In this document: piece by piece, positions 34,724-43,392 of the stretch | Layout: the number at the start of each line of letters is the position of its first letter | Position numbering within the stretch: the first letter of the stretch is position 1 | Source: Paraburkholderia sp. HP33-1 | Lineage (GTDB): Bacteria > Pseudomonadota > Gammaproteobacteria > Burkholderiales > Burkholderiaceae | Direction of reading: 5' to 3' | Length of the DNA stretch: 64,000 nt | NCBI RefSeq assembly: GCF_021390595.1 | Contig: NZ_JAJEJR010000003.1 | Span: forward strand, 620,001-684,000 | Translations under genes and position numbers: made by a program | The notes under the pieces: model-generated | Databases searched by the model: none | Seen by the model: only the letters and a program-made list of their open reading frames with translations | What the model was told of the DNA's origin: nothing

Positions 34724-36184
34724 GTGAACGACGAAAAGCGATGCAGAGGGTGCGGGCGGTGGCCCCGGGTCGTTCAGGTCGAGGGAGCCATCGACGAGTG
34801 CAACCAGCCGCAGAACGCGAACGTGTTGCGCTGCGCGTGGCGCAAGCAGCAGGCGCTCCTGTCGCAGCAGACATCGGTCGAGCCCGGGGCGCGCGACGAA
34901 TCGTCGGAGTCGGGGAAGGCGGGGGGCGCGCCGGAGCGGATCGGAGAAACGGGGAAACGCGAGGATCACGCGGAGGTCAAGGAGCAACCGAAGACAGAAG
35001 AACCGCCGGGACACGGGCGCTCACACAAACACGCAGAACCGTCCACGCCATCCGAACTCGCGAAGCGGGCCGTTGAAAGCGAACCGACTCCCTCCGACGC
35101 CACCATCATTGTTCCGACGCCGACAGGCACATCGCCTCAAGCTGGGCCTGCCGGACCGACCGAGCCAGCCGAACCAGCGGAGCCGCATGTCGCAGCGAGG
35201 CTGTACGAGAAGCTGGCCGAGCAGCTGAAAAGCGTCGAAGCCGAGCGCGAGCGGATCGTCAAGAACCTGCATGCGGAGATCGCGAAACACAAGCAGGCGT
35301 TCGAAGACCAGCTCAAGTCCACCGACGAGGCACGCCGCGAAACCCGCGACGCCGCGACGAAGCATGCGGCGCTCGAGGACAACATGCGCGGCCTCGAAAG
35401 TGTGTTCCAGACGACCCGGCAACAGAACAGCGAGCTGCAAGCGAAGCAGGCGACGCTGCGCAAGGAAAACGACTCGCTGCTGTCTCAGATCGCACAGGCC
35501 AGGACCGAGATCGAGAGCGCCACTCGCAACGTTGAGCAGCGCGTGGTCGCCGCGCTGCGCAGGCGGCGAATGCTGATGATCGGCGTCGGCGCGGCCGCCG
35601 GAATGATGATGGGCGCCGCCGGCGGATGGCTCGCGCATCGTCCGCCGGTGGCCGTGCGGCACAAGACCGACGCGCTGGTCATGCAGATCGGTAGCTGTCT
35701 GCAGAGTGGCGATTGGGAGTGCGCGAACAACGCAGCAGCGGGTGTGCTCGTGCTCGATCGCGACAACGCCGTTGCATTAGTGGCCCAGCGCGAGGTTCAG
35801 GTCGCGCTGGCGCAAGCCGGCAAGGAGCGCACGCTCGGCGCCGAAGCGGCGCGTCTCGCGGCGGCGGCGCGCGCGCAACGTACGCCAGCACCGCCGCGGC
35901 CGGAGCCGGTCTGTCCGACGGCGACGCCGCCACCACCCGCCGCGTCGAACGACGCGGTGCGCGCCGCGATCCTCCAGCAGCGCAAGCAGTTCGGCGCGAT
36001 GCTGATGAGCGCCGCGGGCACGCAGCTCGAGCGCGGCGGACTCGATTGCGCGGTGGAGCTGGCGTCGAACGCGAAGCGGTACGACGAGAACAATGCCGCC
36101 GCTGCGGACCGCATCATCAGCCAGGCGCAAGGGCTGATTCGGCAGGGGCAGACCGGCGTGCGCGTCGAGGATTACAAGCGATGA
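34724..36184 (+). CDS. Cys-rich N-terminus, coiled-coil and single membrane span protein
   Basis: GTG 34724 follows GGAGCGG, 14 bp after the DUF6519 gene. The N-terminus CRGCGRWPRVVQVEG, with more Cys soon after, may bind zinc. Residues ~40-160 are charged and disordered. Residues ~160-290 form a long coiled coil (KLAEQLKSVEAERERIVKNL, LRKENDSLLSQIAQARTEIE). A short hydrophobic glycine-rich segment follows at ~290-312 (MLMIGVGAAAGMMMGAAGGW), probably a transmembrane helix, and the rest is Ala-rich helical, TPR-like, with two Cys-Asp/Cys-Ala pairs (GDWECANN, GGLDCAVE). I do not recognise a family. It could anchor the particle to the inner membrane or act as a ruler; no other tape-measure candidate exists in the cluster. 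Confidence 0.65.
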   Translation: MNDEKRCRGCGRWPRVVQVEGAIDECNQPQNANVLRCAWRKQQALLSQQTSVEPGARDESSESGKAGGAPERIGETGKREDHAEVKEQPKTEEPPGHGRSHKHAEPSTPSELAKRAVESEPTPSDATIIVPTPTGTSPQAGPAGPTEPAEPAEPHVAARLYEKLAEQLKSVEAERERIVKNLHAEIAKHKQAFEDQLKSTDEARRETRDAATKHAALEDNMRGLESVFQTTRQQNSELQAKQATLRKENDSLLSQIAQARTEIESATRNVEQRVVAALRRRRMLMIGVGAAAGMMMGAAGGWLAHRPPVAVRHKTDALVMQIGSCLQSGDWECANNAAAGVLVLDRDNAVALVAQREVQVALAQAGKERTLGAEAARLAAAARAQRTPAPPRPEPVCPTATPPPPAASNDAVRAAILQQRKQFGAMLMSAAGTQLERGGLDCAVELASNAKRYDENNAAAADRIISQAQGLIRQGQTGVRVEDYKR

Positions 36185-36217
36185 GCCGGCCAGCCCATGC
36201 CAAGGAGCAAGTTGCAG

Positions 36218-36898
36218 ATGAACGCTTCGATCGTTGATCGGCCAGAGCCGCCACGGCCGCCACAGTCGCCACTGCGGCATCGAGCGCCGATGCGCATGCG
36301 CGCGTGCGTTGCGCTGGCCTGCGTCGCGCTGTCCGCATGCGAGAACATGAACACCTCGGAGATGCTGGCGTGCGCGGGCGCGCTGGCTGCGGGGGCTTTG
36401 ATCGGCGCGGCCGCGGGCAACGGCAAAGGCGCGGCGATCGGCGCAGGGGCAGGCGCCGCGGCGTGCGTCGCGATTCACTTCGCGATGCGCAAGACCCGGG
36501 ACGCGCCCCAGGTCGAGGCGGACTATCTGCGTGCGCACGGCGGACAGCTACCGGCGCAGCCGATCATCTACAGGGCCGATCTCAGCACGCAGCCGTCGCA
36601 GGTGGTCGAGCATGGCAGCCGATTCCTGGTGGTCTCCAACATCGAGGCCGTCAGAGGCCAGAGCACGCAGATCAACGACCTGAGCGCTGAACTCCGCTTG
36701 TACGGATACGGCAAGACGGAGCCGCTGATCGTGCATCGGCAGGACGTATCGCGTGATACGGGCAGCGGAGCCTACGAAGCGCAGTTCAATGTGGAGTTGC
36801 CCAATGGGATGCCGCAGGGCCGGTATCGGGTCGAGACCGTGTATTTCGTGAACCAGCAGCCAGTGGATAGCCGTTCGTTACAGCTGCAGGTGGTCTAG
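36218..36898 (+). CDS. lipoprotein with glycine-zipper segment
   Basis: ATG 36218 lies 10 bases after AAGGAG; the true start may be internal (MRMRACVALACVALSAC), since the lipobox LSAC stands at about residues 38-41. After lipidation comes a glycine-zipper stretch (AGALIGAAAGNGKGAAIGAG) able to insert in or pack on a membrane, then a beta-rich domain with VVEHGSRFLVVSNIEAVRG and a closing YFVNQQPVDSRSLQLQVV. It sits in series with the membrane protein upstream and ahead of the protease module, so the last two genes of the structural unit both encode envelope proteins. Confidence 0.7.
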   Translation: MNASIVDRPEPPRPPQSPLRHRAPMRMRACVALACVALSACENMNTSEMLACAGALAAGALIGAAAGNGKGAAIGAGAGAAACVAIHFAMRKTRDAPQVEADYLRAHGGQLPAQPIIYRADLSTQPSQVVEHGSRFLVVSNIEAVRGQSTQINDLSAELRLYGYGKTEPLIVHRQDVSRDTGSGAYEAQFNVELPNGMPQGRYRVETVYFVNQQPVDSRSLQLQVV

Positions 36899-37173
36899 GC
36901 AGGCGCGTTTGATCGACGGCCTCCCGATCCTGCTGCAATGCGACGCCGCGTTCGAGCCGGCTGCCAATGATCTGCAGCGCACGCTCGCGGCGCTGAGCCG
37001 TCCAGATGCGCCGCTGCGCTGCAACGGATGCGCACATTCCGCATTCGCAAGCATTTACCGGCCAAACAATCGTCTCCATACGCCTTCAATCTGACTATTG
37101 CGAAGCTTGATTTAAAAATCGGACATAAGCACCGTTTGTCTAGAGAGCTTGATGGGCGGGGCGAGGGGGCAAC
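36899..37173 (+). promoter_or_regulatory. spacer with AT-rich end, possible separate promoter for the protease-STAND module
   Basis: This is the largest gap between plus-strand genes since the sheath. Its first ~150 bases still read like coding DNA from TTG 36909 (LIDGLPILLQCDAAFEP), perhaps a remnant. The end (37080-37125) is distinctly AT-rich for this genome, with TTGATTTAAAAATCGG. The CHAT-nSTAND genes may therefore have their own promoter; no exact box can be named. Confidence 0.35.
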
Positions 37174-38307
37174 ATGCAACTCTTTCTTGATCCCAACGGC
37201 GACAGCATCAAGTTGGTCTGGCGCTCGGACGAGGGCGGTCGTCGATCCAGGCCCATTTTGCTGCCGAAAACGTTCCTGCTCGATCGCGGGCGGAAGATAC
37301 GCGACGAGCTGAACGACCTCAACGATTACGTCCAGACGACTCAGCTCGACGAAAGCAAAGACCCGGGCTGGGTTCGCTACAGGGAAATTCTCAACCGGCT
37401 TACGGAATGTGGGCGATGGCTTTCGAAGGCCATCTTCAACTTCAGGGACGAGCATGCGCAGGAATTGCTCGAAGCGCTGGATGCGCTGCCACCCGGCACC
37501 GAAGTGAAAATCTTCTGCTCCGACGATCAGGTGACGCTGCCGCTCGGCTTCGTCTATGCGAACGACGCGCCCGCTCCCGAGACCACGGACGCGCCGGCGA
37601 CGGATGCAAAACGGCCGTCACGTGAAGACTTTGCAGGATTCTGGCTCAATCGGTTCAAGATCACGATGGCGATCGACGGCGGGCCGTGCGGCGCGCTCGT
37701 CATTGATCCGGCTTCGTTCAAGTCGCTGTATGCGCTGCACAGGAGCGAGCTGGCGAATGCCGCCGCTTACCTCGGCGACGACCGGGCCCACCTCGATCTG
37801 CTGCTCACGACGATCGACTTTCGCAAAGGCTACTACGACTGGCCCGACGCCCAGCGCGCCTGCGGTGAAGCGGCGGGATGGGACGGCGTCGTGTTCGTTT
37901 TCGCGCATTCCAATGGCGACATGCTCGAACTCGACGGTACGAGGATCGACTCGCTGCAGTTCGCGGAGATGCTGCACCGCAATCGCGACGATGCACATAC
38001 CGCGCTGATCGTGCTCAATTGCTGCCTGTCCGCGACGGGTGGCGAGAACTGCTCCCTGCTCGGTGCGGTTGCCGAGCGAGGGTTCTGCGGGCTGATCGGC
38101 ACCGAGGCCGAAATCCTCAATACGCATGCCATCCGGTGCGGCACCCGGATCATGTGGGGCTTGTGTGCGGAGGGCCTCTCGCTCGGGGACGCGTTCGATC
38201 ACATGCAGAACGACAACGACCTGTTCCCGCTGAACCTGTTTTATACGTGCTACGCGGATCGCCGCTTCAGGTTGGCGACGCCGTTCACCCATCTGAAGGC
38301 GGCGTAA
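37174..38307 (+). CDS. CHAT/caspase-fold cysteine protease-like protein
   Basis: The 377-residue protein has an N-terminal ~130-residue region of unknown fold (MQLFLDPNGDSIKLVW onward) and a C-terminal caspase-like domain. The dyad is clear: His245 in VFVFAHSNGDMLELDG and Cys283/Cys284 in ALIVLNCCLSATGG, with the strand-turn-strand spacing of the CHAT family (H-S-N-G then N-A-C-x-S). The closing part RIMWGLCAEGLSLGDAF also fits the family. CHAT proteases are effectors in gasdermin-linked and CRISPR-linked cell death; no gasdermin is encoded here. GAGGGGG precedes the start. The nSTAND gene follows by 3 bp, so protease and ATPase are almost certainly made together and work as sensor and effector; the substrate is unknown. 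Confidence 0.78.
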   Translation: MQLFLDPNGDSIKLVWRSDEGGRRSRPILLPKTFLLDRGRKIRDELNDLNDYVQTTQLDESKDPGWVRYREILNRLTECGRWLSKAIFNFRDEHAQELLEALDALPPGTEVKIFCSDDQVTLPLGFVYANDAPAPETTDAPATDAKRPSREDFAGFWLNRFKITMAIDGGPCGALVIDPASFKSLYALHRSELANAAAYLGDDRAHLDLLLTTIDFRKGYYDWPDAQRACGEAAGWDGVVFVFAHSNGDMLELDGTRIDSLQFAEMLHRNRDDAHTALIVLNCCLSATGGENCSLLGAVAERGFCGLIGTEAEILNTHAIRCGTRIMWGLCAEGLSLGDAFDHMQNDNDLFPLNLFYTCYADRRFRLATPFTHLKAA

Positions 38308-38310
38308 ATC

Positions 38311-41300
38311 GTGGACACTCATCGACACGATGGGAAATGGCCGAAGCATCCGTATCCGGGCCTGCGGTTTTATCGCGAAACCGATGCGGTTCTTTTCTCC
38401 GAGCGCGACGAAAACATTCGCCAGTGTGCGGAATCGCTGCTGCGCTTTGGCGTGAAGATACTGCTGCTACAGGGTTCGAGCGGCGCGGGAAAGTCGTCGT
38501 TCCTGCGTGCCGGGCTCATCCATTATCTGCGCCAGGACCCCGAGCGACGCAGTCTGTTTCTCGGTGGTGACGATCATACGATCCGCTGTACCGCAGACCC
38601 TTTACCGCAGATCAGCCACGCGCTCACGAACGCGCTCGACAGTGGGGCGATCATCGTGGGTGAGGCCGCCGGCGAAGCCGCGAACGACGTCTGTACGCTG
38701 GTCGATCGCGACGTGCGCGACGACGTGTGCCACCGCCTGCGCGGGCTGGCGAAAAGTCCGCGACGGCAGCTCGCGATCGGGCTTGCCGAGGTGCTGCTCG
38801 ATATCTGCGGCCAACTGCCCGGCAGGCTGGTGCTCGTGCTGGATCAGGCCGAAGAAGTCCTCACGCGCGATACCGGCGATCCCGAGGTTCGCGCTGCATC
38901 GGCGGCGTTCTTCCTTTTTCTCGAGAAGGTCTATCTGCTCAATATCGACGTGCGCATCATCATCTCGCTGAGAACGGAATACTACGGCCGCTTTCGCGAT
39001 GAGCTGCGCATCAGCGATACCCGTCTTAGCGATCGGCCGAAACACGGCGGCGTCGAACCTTACCTGTTGCGCTCGATACGAGACAAGGAGGCGCTACTGC
39101 GCGTCCTGAGCCTGCCGACCACCGCGACGCACGCCGACGGCAGTTCCGTTTACAACTTCTCGTACAACCCGGGCGTGCGTGAGGAAATCGTCGACGACCT
39201 GCTGAAGTCCTATCCGGTCGGCTCGGTTACTCCGGTGTTGCAGGTGATCTGCTCGGCGCTGTTCAGCTGTCTGACCGCGCACAAACGGGTCATCACGCAT
39301 GCGGATTTCCATTCGCTCGGGGGAGTGGACGGCATCATGAAGACCTATGTTCATGATGTCGTCAGCGAGGCTGCGCGCCGGACCCGCTCGCACCCGGATC
39401 AATGGTATGCGCTGTTGTACAGCCTCGTCAGCCGGCAGGGTGGCGGCACGCTCGTGTCCTTGACCGAGTCCGTGGAGGAGCTGGAAAAGCGCGCGCGCGA
39501 CGAAAAGATCGAGGGCGACGTGCGCGCCGTGTTCTTCGAGCTCAGCCACGGGCGGCGACCCTTGCTGCGCGGCGAGCCGCCGGAAAAGCCGCGCTATTTC
39601 AGCCTGCAGCACGATGTTCTGTCAACCGCGCTGGTGCGGTGGAAACTGTCCTATACCGAGCGGCTCCAGCTACAGAAGGCGGAACGCCGAAGCCGGCAGA
39701 AAGTGCTCTGGAGCATGGGGGGGTTGGTCGCCGTCCTCGCGATGGCGTTCGCGGTAATCACCTGGCGAAGCCACGACCTGCTGCAAGAGAAAGAGACGCT
39801 CGTCGCGGCGCGCAACAGCCTCGCCAGTTTCGCGCCGCGCGGCAATTTCAGGCAGAGCCTCGCGCTGCTGCTCGCCAATCTCGATGCCACGGACCGTGTC
39901 GACAGCTTTTACGAGTGGCTGATACGCGGCAACCAGCCGTCGCACGACGCCTCGATCAGCGCGTTGAGACAGACGCTCGTGCGCATGCCTGCACTCACCG
40001 GGCAATACCTTGCCGCGGGTCTGGACGCGGCGGGCGGCCAGGTGGCGCTACTGGAGCGAGGCGGAAAATCGCTCGCCATCGTGGCTCTCCCGTCGGGTTA
40101 CGACTACGCGCAACTGCCGGTGGTCAAACACCTCGAACTGCCCGCGCCACCCGCCAACAACCCGAACGGCAACTTCCTGCCGTCGGTGGGGTTCATCGAC
40201 CAGATCGGGCCGGTCGCGCTGGTTGCCGGTTACGCGTACTACTGGGACGAGCAAGGTAGCCCGGTCATGCGCAACTTGCGCAACATCTTGCCCGAGGTGA
40301 TCAGGGGCGCCGTGTTTCCACGCTACGATTTTATCGGCGGCAAGTTGCTGATCACTGCGAGTAGCTTTTCCTCCGGCGGCACCTACGACCTGAGCGTCGT
40401 CTATGTCGACGCCGCCGCGCTCAGGTCGGAAACGGCGCTGCCGACGCGACGCGTCATACAGAGCCTGACCCGCCTGTCGTTCGGCCCGGTGTTTTCTCCT
40501 TCGATCAAGTTGCCCGACACGTTTGCCTATCTCTACGAAGGTGGAGAGCGAGCCAGCGCGGACTTCAGCGATCTCGTCTCGCGTCGTTATCAACGTCTCG
40601 TGTCGGGATCCGGTCCGTCGCCGTCGGCCGGGCTCGATCTGTACATGGGACGTGTGGATGGGTTCGAGCCACCCAAATACATTGCCGTGGCGAGACTGAC
40701 CGCGACCAGCGCAGCGGGCCAGCATCAAACCGTGGGGACGAGCTTCGTGCTGGGCCGGGACGCGATTCTCTTCAAGGGCGTGGAGCCTTGGCTGTATCTA
40801 TTTGACGTGCTGGCCATCCTGCGGAGTACCTCTGGAAAGGTCGCGCCGTTGCGAATCGGCTTCGTTCCGCCGCAGGACCCGCTGCAAACCACGCAACCGG
40901 GACCTGAAGACTTGCGTCTGGTGACTGGGCCGACCCCGTGGGCTGCCCCGCCGCTCGCCGGCGTGTGGCTTGATGACCGGTTGCGAGTGGCCTGGGCGGC
41001 GCCGCGCGGACTGTGGGTCGTCGAAAATAGCCTTGCGCGGCCCAACTCCGCGAACGCACTGCCCTCAATGACCGGCCCGCTGATGACCGGCGACGCCGGC
41101 GGCACCAAGTTGCAATTCACGCGCGATGGCAACCTGTTGCTGCTGCTTCAGCAACGCGATTTCAGAAACCCGATGTCGGTACGTATCTGGGATCTTCGTC
41201 CGGGCCGTGCTGAATGGCTTCAACAAGCCTCGCTGCCGTGGCTGAAACATACCGCGTGCGAATTGATCAAGAGAAGCGGCGCGGACACTCCATTCTTCTC

Positions 41301-41358
41301 GGAACCCGAAGCCGTGATCTATCAGATTCGAACCGCCACGCCGCTTTGTCCATCGTGA
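38311..41358 (+). CDS. nSTAND1-type ATPase with transmembrane helix and C-terminal sensor region
   Basis: GTG 38311 starts a 1015-residue protein. It opens with HPYPGLRFYRETDAVLFSER, the hallmark entry of nSTAND1 proteins, then Walker A LLQGSSGAGKSSFLRAGL at ~52-69 and Walker B RLVLVLDQAEEVL near 170. Residues ~300-450 are the helical winged region (YFSLQHDVLSTALVRWKLSY at its end). A single hydrophobic helix at ~466-486 (LWSMGGLVAVLAMAFAVITW) crosses the membrane. The last ~500 residues are beta-rich (GKSLAIVALPSGYDY, GGKLLITASSFSSGG, LRVAWAAPRGLWVVE), probably a propeller-like sensor lacking clear WD repeats. The topology would put ATPase and sensor on opposite sides of the inner membrane. 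Family members are triggers in antiphage immunity and programmed death. Confidence 0.82.
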   Translation: MDTHRHDGKWPKHPYPGLRFYRETDAVLFSERDENIRQCAESLLRFGVKILLLQGSSGAGKSSFLRAGLIHYLRQDPERRSLFLGGDDHTIRCTADPLPQISHALTNALDSGAIIVGEAAGEAANDVCTLVDRDVRDDVCHRLRGLAKSPRRQLAIGLAEVLLDICGQLPGRLVLVLDQAEEVLTRDTGDPEVRAASAAFFLFLEKVYLLNIDVRIIISLRTEYYGRFRDELRISDTRLSDRPKHGGVEPYLLRSIRDKEALLRVLSLPTTATHADGSSVYNFSYNPGVREEIVDDLLKSYPVGSVTPVLQVICSALFSCLTAHKRVITHADFHSLGGVDGIMKTYVHDVVSEAARRTRSHPDQWYALLYSLVSRQGGGTLVSLTESVEELEKRARDEKIEGDVRAVFFELSHGRRPLLRGEPPEKPRYFSLQHDVLSTALVRWKLSYTERLQLQKAERRSRQKVLWSMGGLVAVLAMAFAVITWRSHDLLQEKETLVAARNSLASFAPRGNFRQSLALLLANLDATDRVDSFYEWLIRGNQPSHDASISALRQTLVRMPALTGQYLAAGLDAAGGQVALLERGGKSLAIVALPSGYDYAQLPVVKHLELPAPPANNPNGNFLPSVGFIDQIGPVALVAGYAYYWDEQGSPVMRNLRNILPEVIRGAVFPRYDFIGGKLLITASSFSSGGTYDLSVVYVDAAALRSETALPTRRVIQSLTRLSFGPVFSPSIKLPDTFAYLYEGGERASADFSDLVSRRYQRLVSGSGPSPSAGLDLYMGRVDGFEPPKYIAVARLTATSAAGQHQTVGTSFVLGRDAILFKGVEPWLYLFDVLAILRSTSGKVAPLRIGFVPPQDPLQTTQPGPEDLRLVTGPTPWAAPPLAGVWLDDRLRVAWAAPRGLWVVENSLARPNSANALPSMTGPLMTGDAGGTKLQFTRDGNLLLLLQQRDFRNPMSVRIWDLRPGRAEWLQQASLPWLKHTACELIKRSGADTPFFSEPEAVIYQIRTATPLCPS

Positions 41359-41369
41359 GAGGCCGATCC

Positions 41370-42479
41370 ATGGCTGACTTCTTCGCTCAGATTGAACGCA
41401 TGTGGGACACGATAAGGCGTGGTCAGGTGCCACTGCCCATGGTTGCCGCGATCGCGCCCGACAGATGTTCGCCGGACGGCGCAGCGGGTGTCTGGATCGG
41501 TCGCGATGAGGCGTACTTCACGCTGCGCGTGAACGAAATGCATTTGAGTGCGAATCGCGAGTGGTATGTGGTCTACGATCCGCTCGTGCTGGTATTGACG
41601 GAGTTCAACTACGGCAACCAGCGTGTGACGGTGCCAAGCGTGGTCGGTCCCAATCTGATCGGCAAGCAGGCCGAGGGGCAGACTCCGAAGCATGGCTCGC
41701 TGTTGCTCGACATGTGTGTGACGGGCCCGTGCCCATACAGGGGCGGGGATATCGACGTGTCGGTCAGCTTCTATCAGATCGTCCGGCGCAACTATGCACA
41801 GAAGCTGCTCAGTGTGATCGAACGGCTGTCGGGAGCGCTCGGGGCGGCCAGCCAGTTGGCGATGATCGCGAAAACGGGAGCGGCGCTGCTTGAAGGGGTG
41901 GAGGGTCTGCTTGGGCTCGATGGCACCGTGATGCTCGCCGGCCAGCGGATTTCGCTGACCACCTCGCCGCTTGATCCTCTCAGGACGGGCTTCTACGCCA
42001 TGATCACGCCACCCGTGCCGCAGAACCCGGACACGCTTCGCGTATGCGACCGACGTTTGTATGTTTCCAGCGCGGCCGGCGCAAGCGATCAAACGCCGTA
42101 TCGGGAATCGGACTTCGTGCTGCTCGGCATCAGCGGCTCGGAGGTACGCGGAGACGACAGCCTGTTGCCGTTCAATGATCTGAAGATGGACGCGATGAGG
42201 GCGCTGTGGGATGGCGCGGACGGAGTCGAGATTGCGAAGGCGAACCTGATCGCCGCGTACCAGCAGATGCGGAAGAATCCGGACGTCACGCAACGCGAAG
42301 CCAGCGTGCTGTTCGACCACTGGCTGGAGGAGTTCGAAGCGGAGCGCAAGCGCGCCAGCAAGGTGCGCTCGATGTCCGATCGGCGCACACGAGGCACGCC
42401 GCCCGAGCTGGCCACCGATATGGCCAACGCGCTCAGGCGGATCGAGGAAAAGGCTCGCGTGAGCGACGCAAGCGAATGA
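41370..42479 (+). CDS. unknown third protein of the CHAT-nSTAND module, 369 residues
   Basis: ATG 41370 lies 11 bp after the nSTAND gene, preceded by GAGAGG. The N-terminal two thirds are beta-rich (AGVWIGRDEAYFTLRVNEMH, EWYVVYDPLVLVLTEFNYGN, GDIDVSVSFYQIVRRNYAQK). A Gly/Ala-rich helix follows (LSGALGAASQLAMIAKTGAA), then a fold ending in a charged helical tail (HWLEEFEAERKRASKVRSM). I find no signal peptide, catalytic motif or known family. Tight coupling to the protease and ATPase makes it a candidate target, activator or inhibitor of that pair, or the bridge to the contractile particle. It is the last gene before a convergent SDR. Confidence 0.6.
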   Translation: MADFFAQIERMWDTIRRGQVPLPMVAAIAPDRCSPDGAAGVWIGRDEAYFTLRVNEMHLSANREWYVVYDPLVLVLTEFNYGNQRVTVPSVVGPNLIGKQAEGQTPKHGSLLLDMCVTGPCPYRGGDIDVSVSFYQIVRRNYAQKLLSVIERLSGALGAASQLAMIAKTGAALLEGVEGLLGLDGTVMLAGQRISLTTSPLDPLRTGFYAMITPPVPQNPDTLRVCDRRLYVSSAAGASDQTPYRESDFVLLGISGSEVRGDDSLLPFNDLKMDAMRALWDGADGVEIAKANLIAAYQQMRKNPDVTQREASVLFDHWLEEFEAERKRASKVRSMSDRRTRGTPPELATDMANALRRIEEKARVSDASE

Positions 42480-42489
42480 ATGAGCTCGC

Positions 42490-43254
42490 TCAAGTGCGCG
42501 TAATCGAGACTCCACCGTCGACCAACGAAGCCGTGCCCGTCACGAAGGACGAATCGTCTGAGGCGAGGTAGAGCGCCGAGCGTGCAATCTCTTCCGGCCT
42601 GGCAACTCGCTTGAGCGCGTGCAGGCCTGTCACGAACGCCTGCGATTCGGCCGTATCGTTCATCCCGCGATACATATCCGTGTCCACCGCGCCCGGGAGG
42701 ATCGCGTTGACGCGCACGCCTTGCGGGCCGTATTCAGCCGCGAGCGCTTGCGTCAGTCCGATCAGCCCGGCCTTGCTCGCGGCATAGGCGGCAGTCCCAG
42801 GGAACGCGAACGAGTAGCCGACGAACGTCGAGGTGAAGATGATCGACCCGCCGCCTTGCTTGATCATTTCAGGAATCTGATGCTTGGCGCCGAGAAACGC
42901 GCTCGTCAGGTTGGTGGCCAGCGCGGCTGAAAAGCCTGCTTCCGAGACGCCTGTGGACGGTCCCATTTCACCGAGCGTTCCCGCATTGTTGTAGGCGATG
43001 TCGAGACGGCCGAAGCGGCTGACGGCGAGTGCGACCAGCGCTTTCGCAAATTCTTCGGATTGCACATCGCCTGCCAGCGAGATAGCCGTACCTCCGTCGC
43101 GGGCGATCTCCGCCACGAGCGCCTCGAGTTCGGCCTCGCGGCGTGCCGCGACGACGACCTTTGCGCCTTCCGCGGCGAACAACTTTGCGGCAGCACGGCC
43201 AATGCCTGCGCTGGAGCCGGTGACGATAGCGACTTTTCCTGTCAAGCGTTGCAT
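42490..43254 (-). CDS. short-chain dehydrogenase/reductase
   Basis: ATG 43254 with GGAGA 6 bases upstream gives 254 residues; GTG 43260 is a weaker start. Classical SDR features are complete: GKVAIVTGSSAGIGRAAAKL for the cofactor, NNAG, the catalytic Ser region IIFTSTFVGYS and YAASK. The Arg-rich second strand (VVVAARREAELEAL) favours NADP(H). Substrate unknown. It converges on the last gene of the protease module with 10 bp between stops and is divergent from a LysR regulator that probably controls it. Confidence 0.9.
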   Translation of the reverse strand: MQRLTGKVAIVTGSSAGIGRAAAKLFAAEGAKVVVAARREAELEALVAEIARDGGTAISLAGDVQSEEFAKALVALAVSRFGRLDIAYNNAGTLGEMGPSTGVSEAGFSAALATNLTSAFLGAKHQIPEMIKQGGGSIIFTSTFVGYSFAFPGTAAYAASKAGLIGLTQALAAEYGPQGVRVNAILPGAVDTDMYRGMNDTAESQAFVTGLHALKRVARPEEIARSALYLASDDSSFVTGTASLVDGGVSITRT

Positions 43255-43361
43255 GTTCACTCTCCGGTTTCATCGTGAGCCGACGCCCCATGCGTCGGCT
43301 CGTTCAAACAAACTATAGGGTTCCGTTCTTGCGAGAGAAAGACCAAAAATGTGGCGGTATC

Positions 43362-43378
43362 ATTCATTTTTTGTGAAT
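43362..43378. promoter_or_regulatory. LysR-type operator candidate upstream of the regulator gene
   Basis: ATTCA (43362-43366) and TGAAT (43374-43378) form an inverted repeat containing the T-N11-A core of LysR boxes. It lies 15 bases before ATG 43393, in the 140-base divergent region shared with the SDR gene, a place typical for autoregulation. Confidence 0.4.
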
Positions 43379-43392
43379 GAGTGGAGCGCAAT

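Noticed and set aside
9640..36898. Prophage or type VI secretion system as the identity of the tail-like cluster
   Set aside because: No capsid, portal, terminase, lysis or integrase genes and no TssB/TssC, TssM or ClpV; DUF4255, DUF4157, the Pvc15-type ATPase and two J-like wedges point to an eCIS-like system.
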